Assembly: GCA_002551355.1 (NCBI GenBank)
Contig: NTHE01000031.1
Location: forward strand, 1 to 53,203
From: Streptomyces sp. man185
GTDB taxonomy: Bacteria; Actinomycetota; Actinomycetes; Streptomycetales; Streptomycetaceae
Length of the DNA stretch: 53,203 nt
Direction of reading: 5' to 3'
Shown: positions 24,833 through 32,240 of the stretch, piece after piece
Position numbering within the stretch: the stretch's first letter is position 1
Layout of the letters: each line of letters begins with the position of its first letter
Program-made: the position numbers and the translations under genes
Notes under the pieces: generated by a model
What the model was told of the DNA's origin: nothing
What the model saw: only the letters and a program-made list of their open reading frames with translations
Database searches by the model: none

Positions 24833-25580
24833 GGATCACCACCAGTTCCTCCCTGTCCAGCCGGTCCCGCAGCAGACCCCGGTCCCGCAGCCAGGCGGCC
24901 CGGCGGCGGGTGACCGGTCCGAACGGAATCGTCACCCGGTCGGTCACGGAGACGTGCAGCCCGGCCGCGGACAGCCGGCCGACCGTCTCCTCGGGGCGGC
25001 TCAGCCCCGACTGGACCAGCAGGAGCAGACCGCCGGGGCGCAGGGCGGTGAAGGCGTCGTCGCAGATACGGTCGAGGATCACCCGGCCGTCGGGGCCCGC
25101 GTCCCAGGAGCGGCCGGGCCCGTGCCGTGGCACCGAAAGCCCGGGGGCCGGAACGTACGGGGGGTTGCTGACGACGGCGTCGAACGTGCGGCCGGGCAGG
25201 GCCCGGAGCAGGTCGCCCCTGCGCACGGTGACGGGCAGGCGGGCGAGCGCGGTGTTCAGCCGTGCGGACGCCACGGCCCGGCGGCTGATGTCCACCGCGG
25301 TGACGCGGGCGCCGAGCCGGGCGGCATGCACGGCCAGGGCGCCGCTCCCGGTGCAGAGGTCAAGGAGGTCCGTACCCGGGCCGATCCCCTCGCGGCGTAT
25401 GGCGAGGGCCAGCAGGAGCGTGTCGGTCTGCGGGCGGTACACACCGGGGAGCCGTACGACCCGGCCCGGACGCGCTGCTTCCGCGCCCGGGCGTCGAACT
25501 GTGCCGGACGCCTCGCGCAAGGCCTGCCGCGTCTTCGGGTCGCCCTCGCCCTCGGGTACCCGAACCCCTCTCCCGTTCAA
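24816..25580 (-). CDS. HemK/PrmC-like class I methyltransferase
   Basis: A Rossmann-fold SAM methyltransferase. Motif I is DLLDLCTGSGALAV (about 71-84), followed by AVDISRRAVASA, and the substrate-binding NPPY is at 139-142, as in glutamine or adenine N-methyltransferases of the HemK2/MTQ2 type. A leading PGVYRPQTDTLLL segment is characteristic of the family. The assigned TTG at 25580 overlaps the stop of the small upstream gene but has no ribosome site, and the first 40 residues are poorly conserved, so the true start may be internal. It probably methylates a protein Gln or a small molecule. Confidence 0.82.
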   Translation of the reverse strand: MNGRGVRVPEGEGDPKTRQALREASGTVRRPGAEAARPGRVVRLPGVYRPQTDTLLLALAIRREGIGPGTDLLDLCTGSGALAVHAARLGARVTAVDISRRAVASARLNTALARLPVTVRRGDLLRALPGRTFDAVVSNPPYVPAPGLSVPRHGPGRSWDAGPDGRVILDRICDDAFTALRPGGLLLLVQSGLSRPEETVGRLSAAGLHVSVTDRVTIPFGPVTRRRAAWLRDRGLLRDRLDREELVVIRGRKE

Positions 25581-25753
25581 GGGCGGGGACGCCCGTCGGG
25601 CCGGTACTGCTGTTCCTGGTGACGCGCCTCGGTCTGCCGGCGCCGTCCCTCGTCCCTGCGGCCCTGGTCGTCCAGCGCCTTGCCGTCCGATTCCTCGACC
25701 AGCCCGCGAGCCTTCAGAACCTTGGCCCGCAAGAGCCTGCGTACGTCACGCAT
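25577..25753 (-). CDS. Small charged protein, CsbD-like
   Basis: A 58-aa hydrophilic protein. The region KARGLVEESDGKALDDQGR weakly resembles the repeat of CsbD-like stress proteins; this is inference only. I chose ATG 25753 because AGGAGG lies five bases upstream, an ideal site. An ATG at 25801 with GAGGAG very close would add 16 residues. The stop overlaps the assigned start of the methyltransferase gene. It heads the operon behind a SigB-type promoter match, consistent with stress induction. Confidence 0.65.
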   Translation of the reverse strand: MRDVRRLLRAKVLKARGLVEESDGKALDDQGRRDEGRRRQTEARHQEQQYRPDGRPRP

Positions 25754-25837
25754 CGTGTCCTCCTGTGCGCTCATCATGAGTTTCACCGTCGAACGGTTCA
25801 TGTCTCCTCGTCCTCGGCGCGCAACCCCAGGGTCCGA

Positions 25838-25863
25838 CACCGGGAGCGGTCCCGCTCCCGGTG
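25838..25863. terminator. Hairpin between the SigB-type promoter and the small-protein operon
   Basis: Perfect 12-bp arms CACCGGGAGCGG and CCGCTCCCGGTG around two bases. It sits downstream of the MFS remnant, whose terminator it may have been. It is also inside the leader transcribed from the promoter at 25885-25908, so it could act as an attenuator. Confidence 0.55.
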
Positions 25864-25884
25864 GCTCGCGCCGCTGTACTGGAG

Positions 25885-25908
25885 TGACCCCGAACGGCCC
25901 CGCCAAAC
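25885..25908 (-). promoter_or_regulatory. SigB-type promoter for the methyltransferase/CDGSH/redox operon
   Basis: On the minus strand GTTT (25908-25905), 14 bases, then GGGTCA (25890-25885). It matches the SigB-type consensus except in the last two -10 positions and lies 132 bp upstream of the small-protein start. Confidence 0.5.
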
Positions 25909-25925
25909 GCGTGGTCCGGTGGTCC

Positions 25926-26300
25926 TCACTTCCGGGCGGGGGAGGGATCGCCGCCTTCCTCCGCCCGGAAGGGGCCCGGGGCGCGGCCGGGGGCGCGGCG
26001 CGGTCCGACGAGCGTGACGGTGGTGAGCACGGCGACGACACAGAGCGCCGCGGAGGCGCCCAGTACGGCTCGGGCGCCGTCGGTGACCGCCCGGGCATCG
26101 TGACCGCCGTGGAGGGCGAAGACCGCACCGAGCGCCGCGGTGCCGACACCGGCGCCGAGGGAGGCGAGGGTGGAGACCGTCCCCGCCACCATGCCGACGC
26201 GTTCGGGGGCCGTGACCTGCACGGCGACCGCCATGACGGGTGCGCCGGCGATCCCGCCGCCTGCTCCCCAGGCGAGCAGCGGCACGAGGAGCGCCCACCA
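25926..26300 (-). pseudogene. C-terminal remnant of an MFS drug-efflux-type transporter
   Basis: The last 120 or so residues of a major-facilitator transporter of the EmrB/QacA type. Two or three hydrophobic helices are seen (LLAWGAGGGIAGAPVMAVAV, then VSTLASLGAGVGTAALGAV and AVLGASAALCVVAVLTTVTL), with the family's APERVGMVAG loop. Intact members are about 480 aa, so roughly three quarters of the 5' end is gone. Upstream of about 26300 the frame turns into Arg/Pro-rich sequence that belongs to the facing gene remnant. It has no plausible start or promoter. Confidence 0.7.
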
Positions 26301-26309
26301 GGGGGGTCT

Positions 26310-26524
26310 CCGCCAGGACCCCGCCGGTCGACGGACCGGCGGACCGCGCGGGCGACGGCCCCGGCGGGCTCGTTCCCGACGCCTGGCTCAGCGACCGCGC
26401 CGACCTGGACATCCCCACGCTCCGGGAGGCCGCAGCGCTGCCGCTTCCCACCGCGGACGAGCAGTTCGACCGGCTCGTCGCCACGGTCATCGCCCAGATC
26501 CGGGGCGACCTCAGCGCCGGCTGA
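26310..26524 (+). pseudogene. C-terminal remnant, probably of a TetR-family regulator
   Basis: The frame ends with GGLVPDAWLSDRADLDIPTL, REAAALPLPTADEQFDRLVA and TVIAQIRGDLSAG, which resembles the helical C-terminus of a TetR regulator of the kind that faces drug-efflux genes. The helix-turn-helix half is missing. It abuts the truncated MFS gene head to head, and its stop overlaps the convergent xdhC-like gene by 14 bp. The family call is inferred partly from context. Confidence 0.45.
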
Positions 26525-27656
26525 CGACCCGCAGGTCCGGGTGGGGCTCCCGGTGGATGCGGTCCGCTCCCCCGGTCAGCGGCAGGCCCGTGCCGCCGCG
26601 CCGGGCCGCGACGATCTCCGCCGCGATGGACAGCGCCGTCTCCTCCGGCGTACGGGCCCCGAGGTCCAGGCCGATGGGCGACCGCAGCCGGTCCAGCTCA
26701 CGGTCGCTCAGGCCCGCCTCGCGCAGCCGCCGTGTCCGGTCCTCGTGGGTCCGGCGCGAGCCCATGGCGCCGACGAATGCGGCGGGCATCCGCAACGCCT
26801 CCGCGAGCAGCGGCACATCGAACCGGGCCTCGTGCGTGAGCACGCACAGCACGCTCCGGGCGTCGGTGCGGGTGCCCCGCAGATAGCGGTGGGGCCAGTC
26901 GACGACGACCTCGTCGGCCTCGGGGAACCGAGCCCGGGTGGCGAAGACGGGCCGGGCGTCGCACACCGTCACGTGATGGCCGAGGAACTTCCCGGCCCGC
27001 ACCAGCGCGGCGGCGAAGTCGACCGCGCCGAAGACGATCATGCGGGGTGGTGGCACGCTGGACTCGACGAGCAGGGTGAGTCCGCCGGGGCAGTGCGAGC
27101 CGTCCTCGGAGACGGCGACGGTGCCGGTCCGGCCGGTGTCCAGCAGGGCCGACGCCTCGGCCGCCGCCGTACGGTCCAGCTCCCGGTGGCCCCCGAGCCC
27201 GCCCTCGTGGGAGCCGTCGGCGCGGACGAGCAGCGCCCGCCCCAGGAACCCAGCCGGGCCGCTCACCACCCGGGCGAGGGCCGCCGCCTCGCCTGCGAGG
27301 GCTGCGGACAGTGCGGCCCGCAGCACCTCCCGCTCCGGCGAGTCCGCTCGGACCGGCGTGACCATGATGTCGATGACCCCGCCGCAGGTCAGCCCGACGG
27401 CGAAGGCGTCATCGTCGCTGTAGCCGAACCGTTCGCGGACGGTCTCGCCGTCGCTGAGGGCCTGCGCGCACAGTTCGTAGACCGCGCCCTCCACACAGCC
27501 GCCGGAGACCGAGCCGATCGCCGTGCCCTCGCTGTCGACGGCGAGGGCGGCCCCCGGCCCGCGCGGCGCGCTGCCACCGACGGAGACGACGGTGCCGACG
27601 GCGAACTCCCGGCCCTCCGCCATCCACCGGTGCAGCTCACCGGCGATGTCAAGCAT
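26511..27656 (-). CDS. XdhC/CoxI-family molybdenum cofactor insertion protein
   Basis: A 381-aa protein with an N-terminal XdhC/CoxI domain (VGTVVSVGGSAPRGPGAALA, then IGSVSGGCVEGAVYE with the conserved Cys) and a C-terminal Rossmann domain (MIVFGAVDFAAALVRAGKFLG, with later LTHEARFD and AFVGAMGSRRTHEDR). The family binds Mo cofactor, protects or sulfurates it, and hands it to the partner hydroxylase. It overlaps the end of the molybdenum subunit gene by 8 bp, so it is made with its client, as PaoD is with PaoABC in E. coli. Confidence 0.9.
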   Translation of the reverse strand: MLDIAGELHRWMAEGREFAVGTVVSVGGSAPRGPGAALAVDSEGTAIGSVSGGCVEGAVYELCAQALSDGETVRERFGYSDDDAFAVGLTCGGVIDIMVTPVRADSPEREVLRAALSAALAGEAAALARVVSGPAGFLGRALLVRADGSHEGGLGGHRELDRTAAAEASALLDTGRTGTVAVSEDGSHCPGGLTLLVESSVPPPRMIVFGAVDFAAALVRAGKFLGHHVTVCDARPVFATRARFPEADEVVVDWPHRYLRGTRTDARSVLCVLTHEARFDVPLLAEALRMPAAFVGAMGSRRTHEDRTRRLREAGLSDRELDRLRSPIGLDLGARTPEETALSIAAEIVAARRGGTGLPLTGGADRIHREPHPDLRVVSRR

Positions 27657-29802
27657 CCACCGCTCCCCCGGCGGAGTCCGGCGCCGGGGCCGCGAGGACC
27701 CGGTCGGGGCGGATGGGCAGGTCCCGGTGGCGTACGCCGGTGGCGTGCCAGACCGCGTTGGCGACGGCCGCCGCCGCGCCCACGATGCCGATCTCCCCGA
27801 CGCCCTTGATGCCGACCGGGTCGTCCGGGTCGTGGTCGTCCACCCAGTCCGCCTCGATGTCGGGGACGTCGGCGTGGGTGGCCACGTGGTAGCCGGCGAG
27901 GTCGGGGGCGTAGTGGCCGCCGGTGTTGCGGTCGCGGACCGCCTCTTCGTGGAGGGCCATGGAGATGCCCCAGGTCATCCCGCCGACGAGCTGGTTGCGG
28001 GCGGTGAGCGGGTTGACGATCCGGCCCGCCGCGAAGATGCCCAGCATGCGGCGCACCCGGATCTCGCCGGTGGCGGTGTCCACCGCGACCTCGGCGAACT
28101 GCGCCCCGAAGGAGTGGCGCTCCTTCTGCGTGAGCGCCCCGAGGGCCTCGGTGGTGTCGGACCGTACGGTAATGCCTTCCGGGGGGACGGACGTGCCCAC
28201 CGCGAGCCGCTCCCGCAGTTCGGCGGCGGCCGCCGTGACCGCCCAGGCCCAGGAGCGGGTGCCCATGGATCCGCCGGCGATCATCGCAGGGCCGAAGTCG
28301 CTGTCGCCGATGCGGACCCGGACCTGCTCGGGTGCGACCTCCAGCGCGTCGGCGGCGATCAAGGTGAGCGCGGTGCGGGCTCCGGTGCCGATGTCGGCCG
28401 CGGTGATCCGTACGGTGAAGGAGCCGTCCGCCTCCGCGGTGACCAGGGCGGTGGACGGGGCGGCCCCGGCGCCGAAGGAGGCCGCCGCCGTGCCGGTGCC
28501 CAGCAGCCAGCGGCCCTCGCGGCGGATGCCGGGGCGCGGGTCGCGGTCCGCCCAGCCGAACCGGCGGGCCCCCTCGCGGAAGCAGGCCGCGAGGTTGTTG
28601 CTGCTGAACGGCAGTCCCGAGACGGGGCCGACGTCCGGCTCGTTGCGCAGGCGCAGCTCGATCGGGTCGATGCCGCCGTGTTCGGCGAGTTCGTCGAGGG
28701 CCGCCTCGATCGCGAAGGATCCCGGGGCCTCCCCCGGTGCGCGCATCCAGGTCGGGGACGGCACGTCGAGGCGGACGACGTGGTTGGCGGTGCGGTGGGC
28801 GTCGGCGTCGTACAGCACCCGGGCGACGCCCGCGCTGGGCTCGACGAACTCGTACACCGTCGAGGTCTGGTTCAGCGAGCGGTGCTCCAGGGCCAGCAGC
28901 CGGCCGTCGGGGGCCGCGCCGAGCCGGACCCGCTGGGCGGTGGGACTGCGGTAGCCGCCCAGCGAGAACGTCTGACGTCGGGTCAGCACCACGCGGACCG
29001 GGCGCTGCAGGGCGGTCGCGGCCATCACGGCGGACACCTGGTGGGCACGGAGCCCCTTGCTGCCGAAGCCGCCGCCGATGTGCTCGGAGCGCACCCGCAC
29101 CGAGGACGCGTCGAGCGAGAACATCGTGGCCAGCTCGCTCTGGACCCACCCGGCGCCCTGGTTGGAGTCGACGACCTCCAGCCGGCCGCCCTCCCACCGG
29201 GCGGTCGCCGCGTGCGGCTCCATCATGCTGTGCTGTTCTTCGGGGGTGCTGTACTCGGCGTCCACCACGAAGGCGGAGGCGGCCAGTTGTGCCTCCAGGT
29301 CGCCCTTCTCCGTCTCGGCGGGCATGTGGCCGGCGGCGGGATAGGCGCCGGGGTGCGCCGCGTGGAGCACGGTGTCGTGCGGTTCACTGTCGTACGTCAC
29401 CACGAGTGCCTCGGCCGCCTCCCTGGCCTCCTCGGGGGTCTCGGCGACGACCAGCGCGACCGGCCAGCCGGCGAACGGCACCCGGTCGTTCTGGAAGACG
29501 GCGCAGGTGGGGTCGGGCGGGGTGCCGAGCATGCCGACGTAATCGATGTTCAGGCGGGGGGCGTTGCCGTGGTGCAGCACCGTGAGCACGCCCGGCATGT
29601 CGAGCACCGGGGTGGTCTCCACGTCAAGGATCCGGCCACGGGTGACGGTGGACAGCACGAGCCAGCCGTGGGCCAGGTCCGCGAAGGGTATCTCGCCCGC
29701 GTAGCGTGCCGCGCCGGTGACCTTCTCGCGGCCCTCGACGCGGGTGCGGGCGACGCCGACGGCTCCGCGGAGCGCGGAGGGGCCCGGGGTGGTGGTCGTC
29801 AT
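27649..29802 (-). CDS. Molybdenum hydroxylase large subunit (PaoC/XdhA-like)
   Basis: A 717-aa xanthine dehydrogenase/aldehyde oxidase-family Mo subunit. It has the N-terminal domain EKVTGAARYAGEIPF, the substrate-channel region HIGGGFGSKGLRAHQ, and the C-terminal GIKGVGEIGIVGAAAAVANA with the catalytic Glu in the GVGEIG motif. The length matches the shorter YagR/PaoC type rather than classical XdhA. It hydroxylates an aldehyde or N-heterocycle in the cytosol. ATG 29802 overlaps the FAD-subunit stop (ATGA). No Tat signal is visible in any subunit, unlike periplasmic PaoABC. Confidence 0.9.
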   Translation of the reverse strand: MTTTTPGPSALRGAVGVARTRVEGREKVTGAARYAGEIPFADLAHGWLVLSTVTRGRILDVETTPVLDMPGVLTVLHHGNAPRLNIDYVGMLGTPPDPTCAVFQNDRVPFAGWPVALVVAETPEEAREAAEALVVTYDSEPHDTVLHAAHPGAYPAAGHMPAETEKGDLEAQLAASAFVVDAEYSTPEEQHSMMEPHAATARWEGGRLEVVDSNQGAGWVQSELATMFSLDASSVRVRSEHIGGGFGSKGLRAHQVSAVMAATALQRPVRVVLTRRQTFSLGGYRSPTAQRVRLGAAPDGRLLALEHRSLNQTSTVYEFVEPSAGVARVLYDADAHRTANHVVRLDVPSPTWMRAPGEAPGSFAIEAALDELAEHGGIDPIELRLRNEPDVGPVSGLPFSSNNLAACFREGARRFGWADRDPRPGIRREGRWLLGTGTAAASFGAGAAPSTALVTAEADGSFTVRITAADIGTGARTALTLIAADALEVAPEQVRVRIGDSDFGPAMIAGGSMGTRSWAWAVTAAAAELRERLAVGTSVPPEGITVRSDTTEALGALTQKERHSFGAQFAEVAVDTATGEIRVRRMLGIFAAGRIVNPLTARNQLVGGMTWGISMALHEEAVRDRNTGGHYAPDLAGYHVATHADVPDIEADWVDDHDPDDPVGIKGVGEIGIVGAAAAVANAVWHATGVRHRDLPIRPDRVLAAPAPDSAGGAVDA

Positions 29803-30791
29803 CGGGCGTCCTCCCCGGCGAGTTCGGTCAGGACGGAGACCACGAGGTTGCGCATGAGGGTCACCTTGTATCCGCTGTCGGGCAGCGGCCTGGCGTCGGC
29901 CAGTTCGGCGTCCGCGGCGGCGGCGAAGGTCGCGCCGTCGGCCGGTGCGCCGGTCAGGACGGCTTCGGCCGCACGGGCGCGCCAGGGCCGGGAGGCGACG
30001 GCCCCGAGGGCGAGGCGCGCATCCCGTACGACGCCGCCATCGATGTCGAGCGCGGCGGCGACGGAGCCGATGGCGAAGGCGTACGAGGCGCGTTCGCGCA
30101 CCTTGCGGTAGCGGGAGCGGGCGGCGACGGGCGCGGCGGGCAGGGTCACGTGGGTGATCAGCGCGCCGGGCGGCAGGGCGGTCTCCCGGTGCGGGGTGTC
30201 GCCGACGGGGAGGTAGAAGTCGGTGATCGGCGCTTCGCCGGGCCCGTCGCCGCTCTCGTAGGAGACCACGGCGTCGAACGCGGTGAGGGCCACGCCCATG
30301 TCGGAGGGGTGCACGGCCACACAGTGGTCGGAGGCGCCGAGGACGGCGTGGTTGTGGTGCTCGCCCTCGACGGCGGGACAACCCGAGCCCGGGGCCCGCT
30401 TGTTGCAGGGCTGGGAGACGTCGGTGAAGTAACCGCAGCGGGTGCGCTGGAGGAGATTGCCGCCGACGGTGGCCATGTTGCGCAGCTGTCCGGAGGCTCC
30501 GGCCAGCAGCGCCTGGGCCAACGCCGGGTAATGGCGGCGGACTTCGGGGTGGGCGGCGAGGTCGCTGTTGGTGACGGTCGCTCCGATGCGCAGGCCGCCG
30601 TCCGCGGTGGGTTCGACGCGGTCCAGAGGGAGTTCACGGACGTCGACGAGGAGGGCGGGGCGTTCCACGCCGGTCTTCATCAGGTCGACGAGGTTGGTGC
30701 CGCCGCCGAGGTACCGCGCGTCCGGGTCAGTGGCGAGGAGGGCGACCGCGCCGGTGACGTCGTGGGCGCGCTGATAGCCGAACTCCTTCAT
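29799..30791 (-). CDS. Molybdenum hydroxylase FAD subunit with extra Fe-S insertion (PaoB-like)
   Basis: A 330-aa FAD subunit of the CO-dehydrogenase/xanthine dehydrogenase medium-chain family. FAD-binding stretches are RYLGGGTNLVDLMK (27-40) and MATVGGNLLQRT (106-117). Directly after the second comes CGYFTDVSQPCNKRAPGSGC, whose Cys119, 129 and 138, perhaps with Cys157, match the insertion that binds an additional 4Fe-4S cluster in E. coli PaoB. It passes electrons from the 2Fe-2S subunit to an acceptor. It overlaps both neighbours by 4 bp (ATGA), indicating equal stoichiometry. Confidence 0.9.
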   Translation of the reverse strand: MKEFGYQRAHDVTGAVALLATDPDARYLGGGTNLVDLMKTGVERPALLVDVRELPLDRVEPTADGGLRIGATVTNSDLAAHPEVRRHYPALAQALLAGASGQLRNMATVGGNLLQRTRCGYFTDVSQPCNKRAPGSGCPAVEGEHHNHAVLGASDHCVAVHPSDMGVALTAFDAVVSYESGDGPGEAPITDFYLPVGDTPHRETALPPGALITHVTLPAAPVAARSRYRKVRERASYAFAIGSVAAALDIDGGVVRDARLALGAVASRPWRARAAEAVLTGAPADGATFAAAADAELADARPLPDSGYKVTLMRNLVVSVLTELAGEDAR

Positions 30792-31378
30792 GCGACGGCC
30801 CCTTTCGCGGCGGTGGCGGGGGCCTCGGTGCGGGCCTCGGCGTGTTCCTCGGCGGCGCGGGCGACGGCCTGAACGATCGAGACGTAGGCACCGCAGCGGC
30901 ACAGGTTGCCGCTCATCCGCTCGCGGATCTCATCGGGCGTCAGCGGTTGCGGTCCCGCTTCAGGGCTCAGGTCCTCGGTGACGGCGCTCGGCCGGCCGGC
31001 CGCGTGTTCTTCGATGACGGCGATGGCCGAGCAGATCTGGCCGGGCGTGCAGTAGCCGCACTGGTAACCGTCGAGGTCGAGGAAGGCCTGCTGGACGGGG
31101 TGCAGCTCGTCCCCCTCGGCCACGCCTTCGATGGTGGTGATCTCGCGCCCCTCGGCCGCGACCGCGAGGCTGAGACAGGAGACGACGCGCCGTCGGTCGA
31201 CGAGGACGGTGCAGGCGCCGCACTGCCCTTGGTCGCAGCCCTTCTTGGTGCCGGTGAGATCGAGGCGCTCACGCAGGGCGTCGAGGAGAGTGGTGCGGTG
31301 GTCGATGGGCAGGTGGTGCTTCTCGCCGTTGATGTTCAGGGTGATCGCACTGGACGTCGTCGAGGGCGCTGGGGCCAT
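30788..31378 (-). CDS. Molybdenum hydroxylase 2Fe-2S subunit (PaoA-like)
   Basis: A 196-aa subunit with two 2Fe-2S clusters: the plant-ferredoxin type GCDQGQCGACTVLV with Cys48, 53, 56 and 68, and the helical type with Cys107, 110, 160 and 162 (QCGYCTPGQ and NLCRCGAY). It links the molybdenum site to FAD. The start MAPAPSTTSS has no twin-arginine signal, so the enzyme should be cytosolic. First gene of the four-gene operon, divergent from a TetR regulator with two palindromic operators between. Confidence 0.92.
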   Translation of the reverse strand: MAPAPSTTSSAITLNINGEKHHLPIDHRTTLLDALRERLDLTGTKKGCDQGQCGACTVLVDRRRVVSCLSLAVAAEGREITTIEGVAEGDELHPVQQAFLDLDGYQCGYCTPGQICSAIAVIEEHAAGRPSAVTEDLSPEAGPQPLTPDEIRERMSGNLCRCGAYVSIVQAVARAAEEHAEARTEAPATAAKGAVA

Positions 31379-31464
31379 GTTCAGCCTTCTCTGGTGTCAG
31401 GTGGCGAGGAACCGGGGCCTCGGTGACGACCGCCGGCGCCGGTCGGGAGTAAGGTAGCCCTAAC

Positions 31465-31478
31465 CGGACTGCTGTCCG
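31465..31478. promoter_or_regulatory. TetR operator, site 1
   Basis: CGGACTGCTGTCCG, an imperfect palindrome between the divergent hydroxylase operon and tetR gene. Its flank TAAC on the left matches the GTTA flank of site 2 read on the other strand. Confidence 0.6.
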
Positions 31479-31496
31479 CTTACCTGGAAAACGTAA

Positions 31497-31510
31497 CGGA
31501 CAGCTGTCCG
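31497..31510. promoter_or_regulatory. TetR operator, site 2
   Basis: CGGACAGCTGTCCG is a perfect 14-bp palindrome flanked by GTAA and GTTAAC. It lies 32 bp centre to centre from site 1, three helical turns, so two dimers could bind on one face. This is the likely switch for both tetR and the hydroxylase operon. Confidence 0.7.
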
Positions 31511-31554
31511 GTTAACAAGGACGGGTTTCGGCCACGAACCCGCGAGGAGGAAGC

Positions 31555-32136
31555 GTGTCCCAGCCGAAGAAGGACTCCGCCCTGCGTTCGGACGCGCAGC
31601 GCAACCGCGAGCGCATCCTGCGGGTGGCCACGGCCGAGCTGACCCTGCGCGCGGACGCCCCGCTCAGCGCGATCGCCAAGAAGGCGGGGGTCGGGCAGGG
31701 CACGTTCTACCGCAACTTCCCGCACCGGGAAGCACTCGTCATGGAGGTCTACCGCTACGAGATGCAGCAGGTCGCCGACGCGGCGTGCGAGTTGCTGGAG
31801 ACCCGCCCTCCCGAACGGGCCCTGCGCGAGTGGATGGACCGCCTCGCCCGCTTCGCGATGACGAAGGCCGGTCTGGCGGACGCGATCCGGCTGGTGACCA
31901 GCGCGCCGGGCGGGCCCGCCAAGCCCGGCCCCACCCCGGTCATGGAGGCGGCCGGAACCCTGCTCCGCGCCTGCGAGGACGCCGGCGTCGTCCGCCCCGG
32001 GGTGACGCCGGACGACTTCTTCCTCGCGATCGCCGGTCTCTGGCAGATCGATCCGCGCGAGGACTGGGAGCCGAGGGCCGGCCGGCTCCTGGATTTCGTC
32101 ATGGACGGTCTGCGTGTGGGGGCTCCCGGCCGGTGA
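31555..32136 (+). CDS. TetR-family transcriptional regulator
   Basis: A 193-aa TetR repressor. The N-terminal helix-turn-helix is seen as RERILRVATAELTLRADAPL, then AIAKKAGVGQGTFYRNFPHR. A helical ligand domain follows. The GTG start has GAGGAGGAAG just upstream. It is divergent from the molybdenum hydroxylase operon across two related palindromes, so it most likely represses that operon and itself and is released by the enzyme's substrate, probably an aromatic or heterocyclic aldehyde-like compound. Confidence 0.9.
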   Translation: MSQPKKDSALRSDAQRNRERILRVATAELTLRADAPLSAIAKKAGVGQGTFYRNFPHREALVMEVYRYEMQQVADAACELLETRPPERALREWMDRLARFAMTKAGLADAIRLVTSAPGGPAKPGPTPVMEAAGTLLRACEDAGVVRPGVTPDDFFLAIAGLWQIDPREDWEPRAGRLLDFVMDGLRVGAPGR

Positions 32137-32240
32137 CCGGGCCGCCCGCCGCCGATGTCGGCGGGCCGTGTGATGATGCCCCGTACAGCGCTCGGACCTG
32201 GGGAGGAACCGGGCGCGGAAACGGGGACGGGAGCAGTGAG

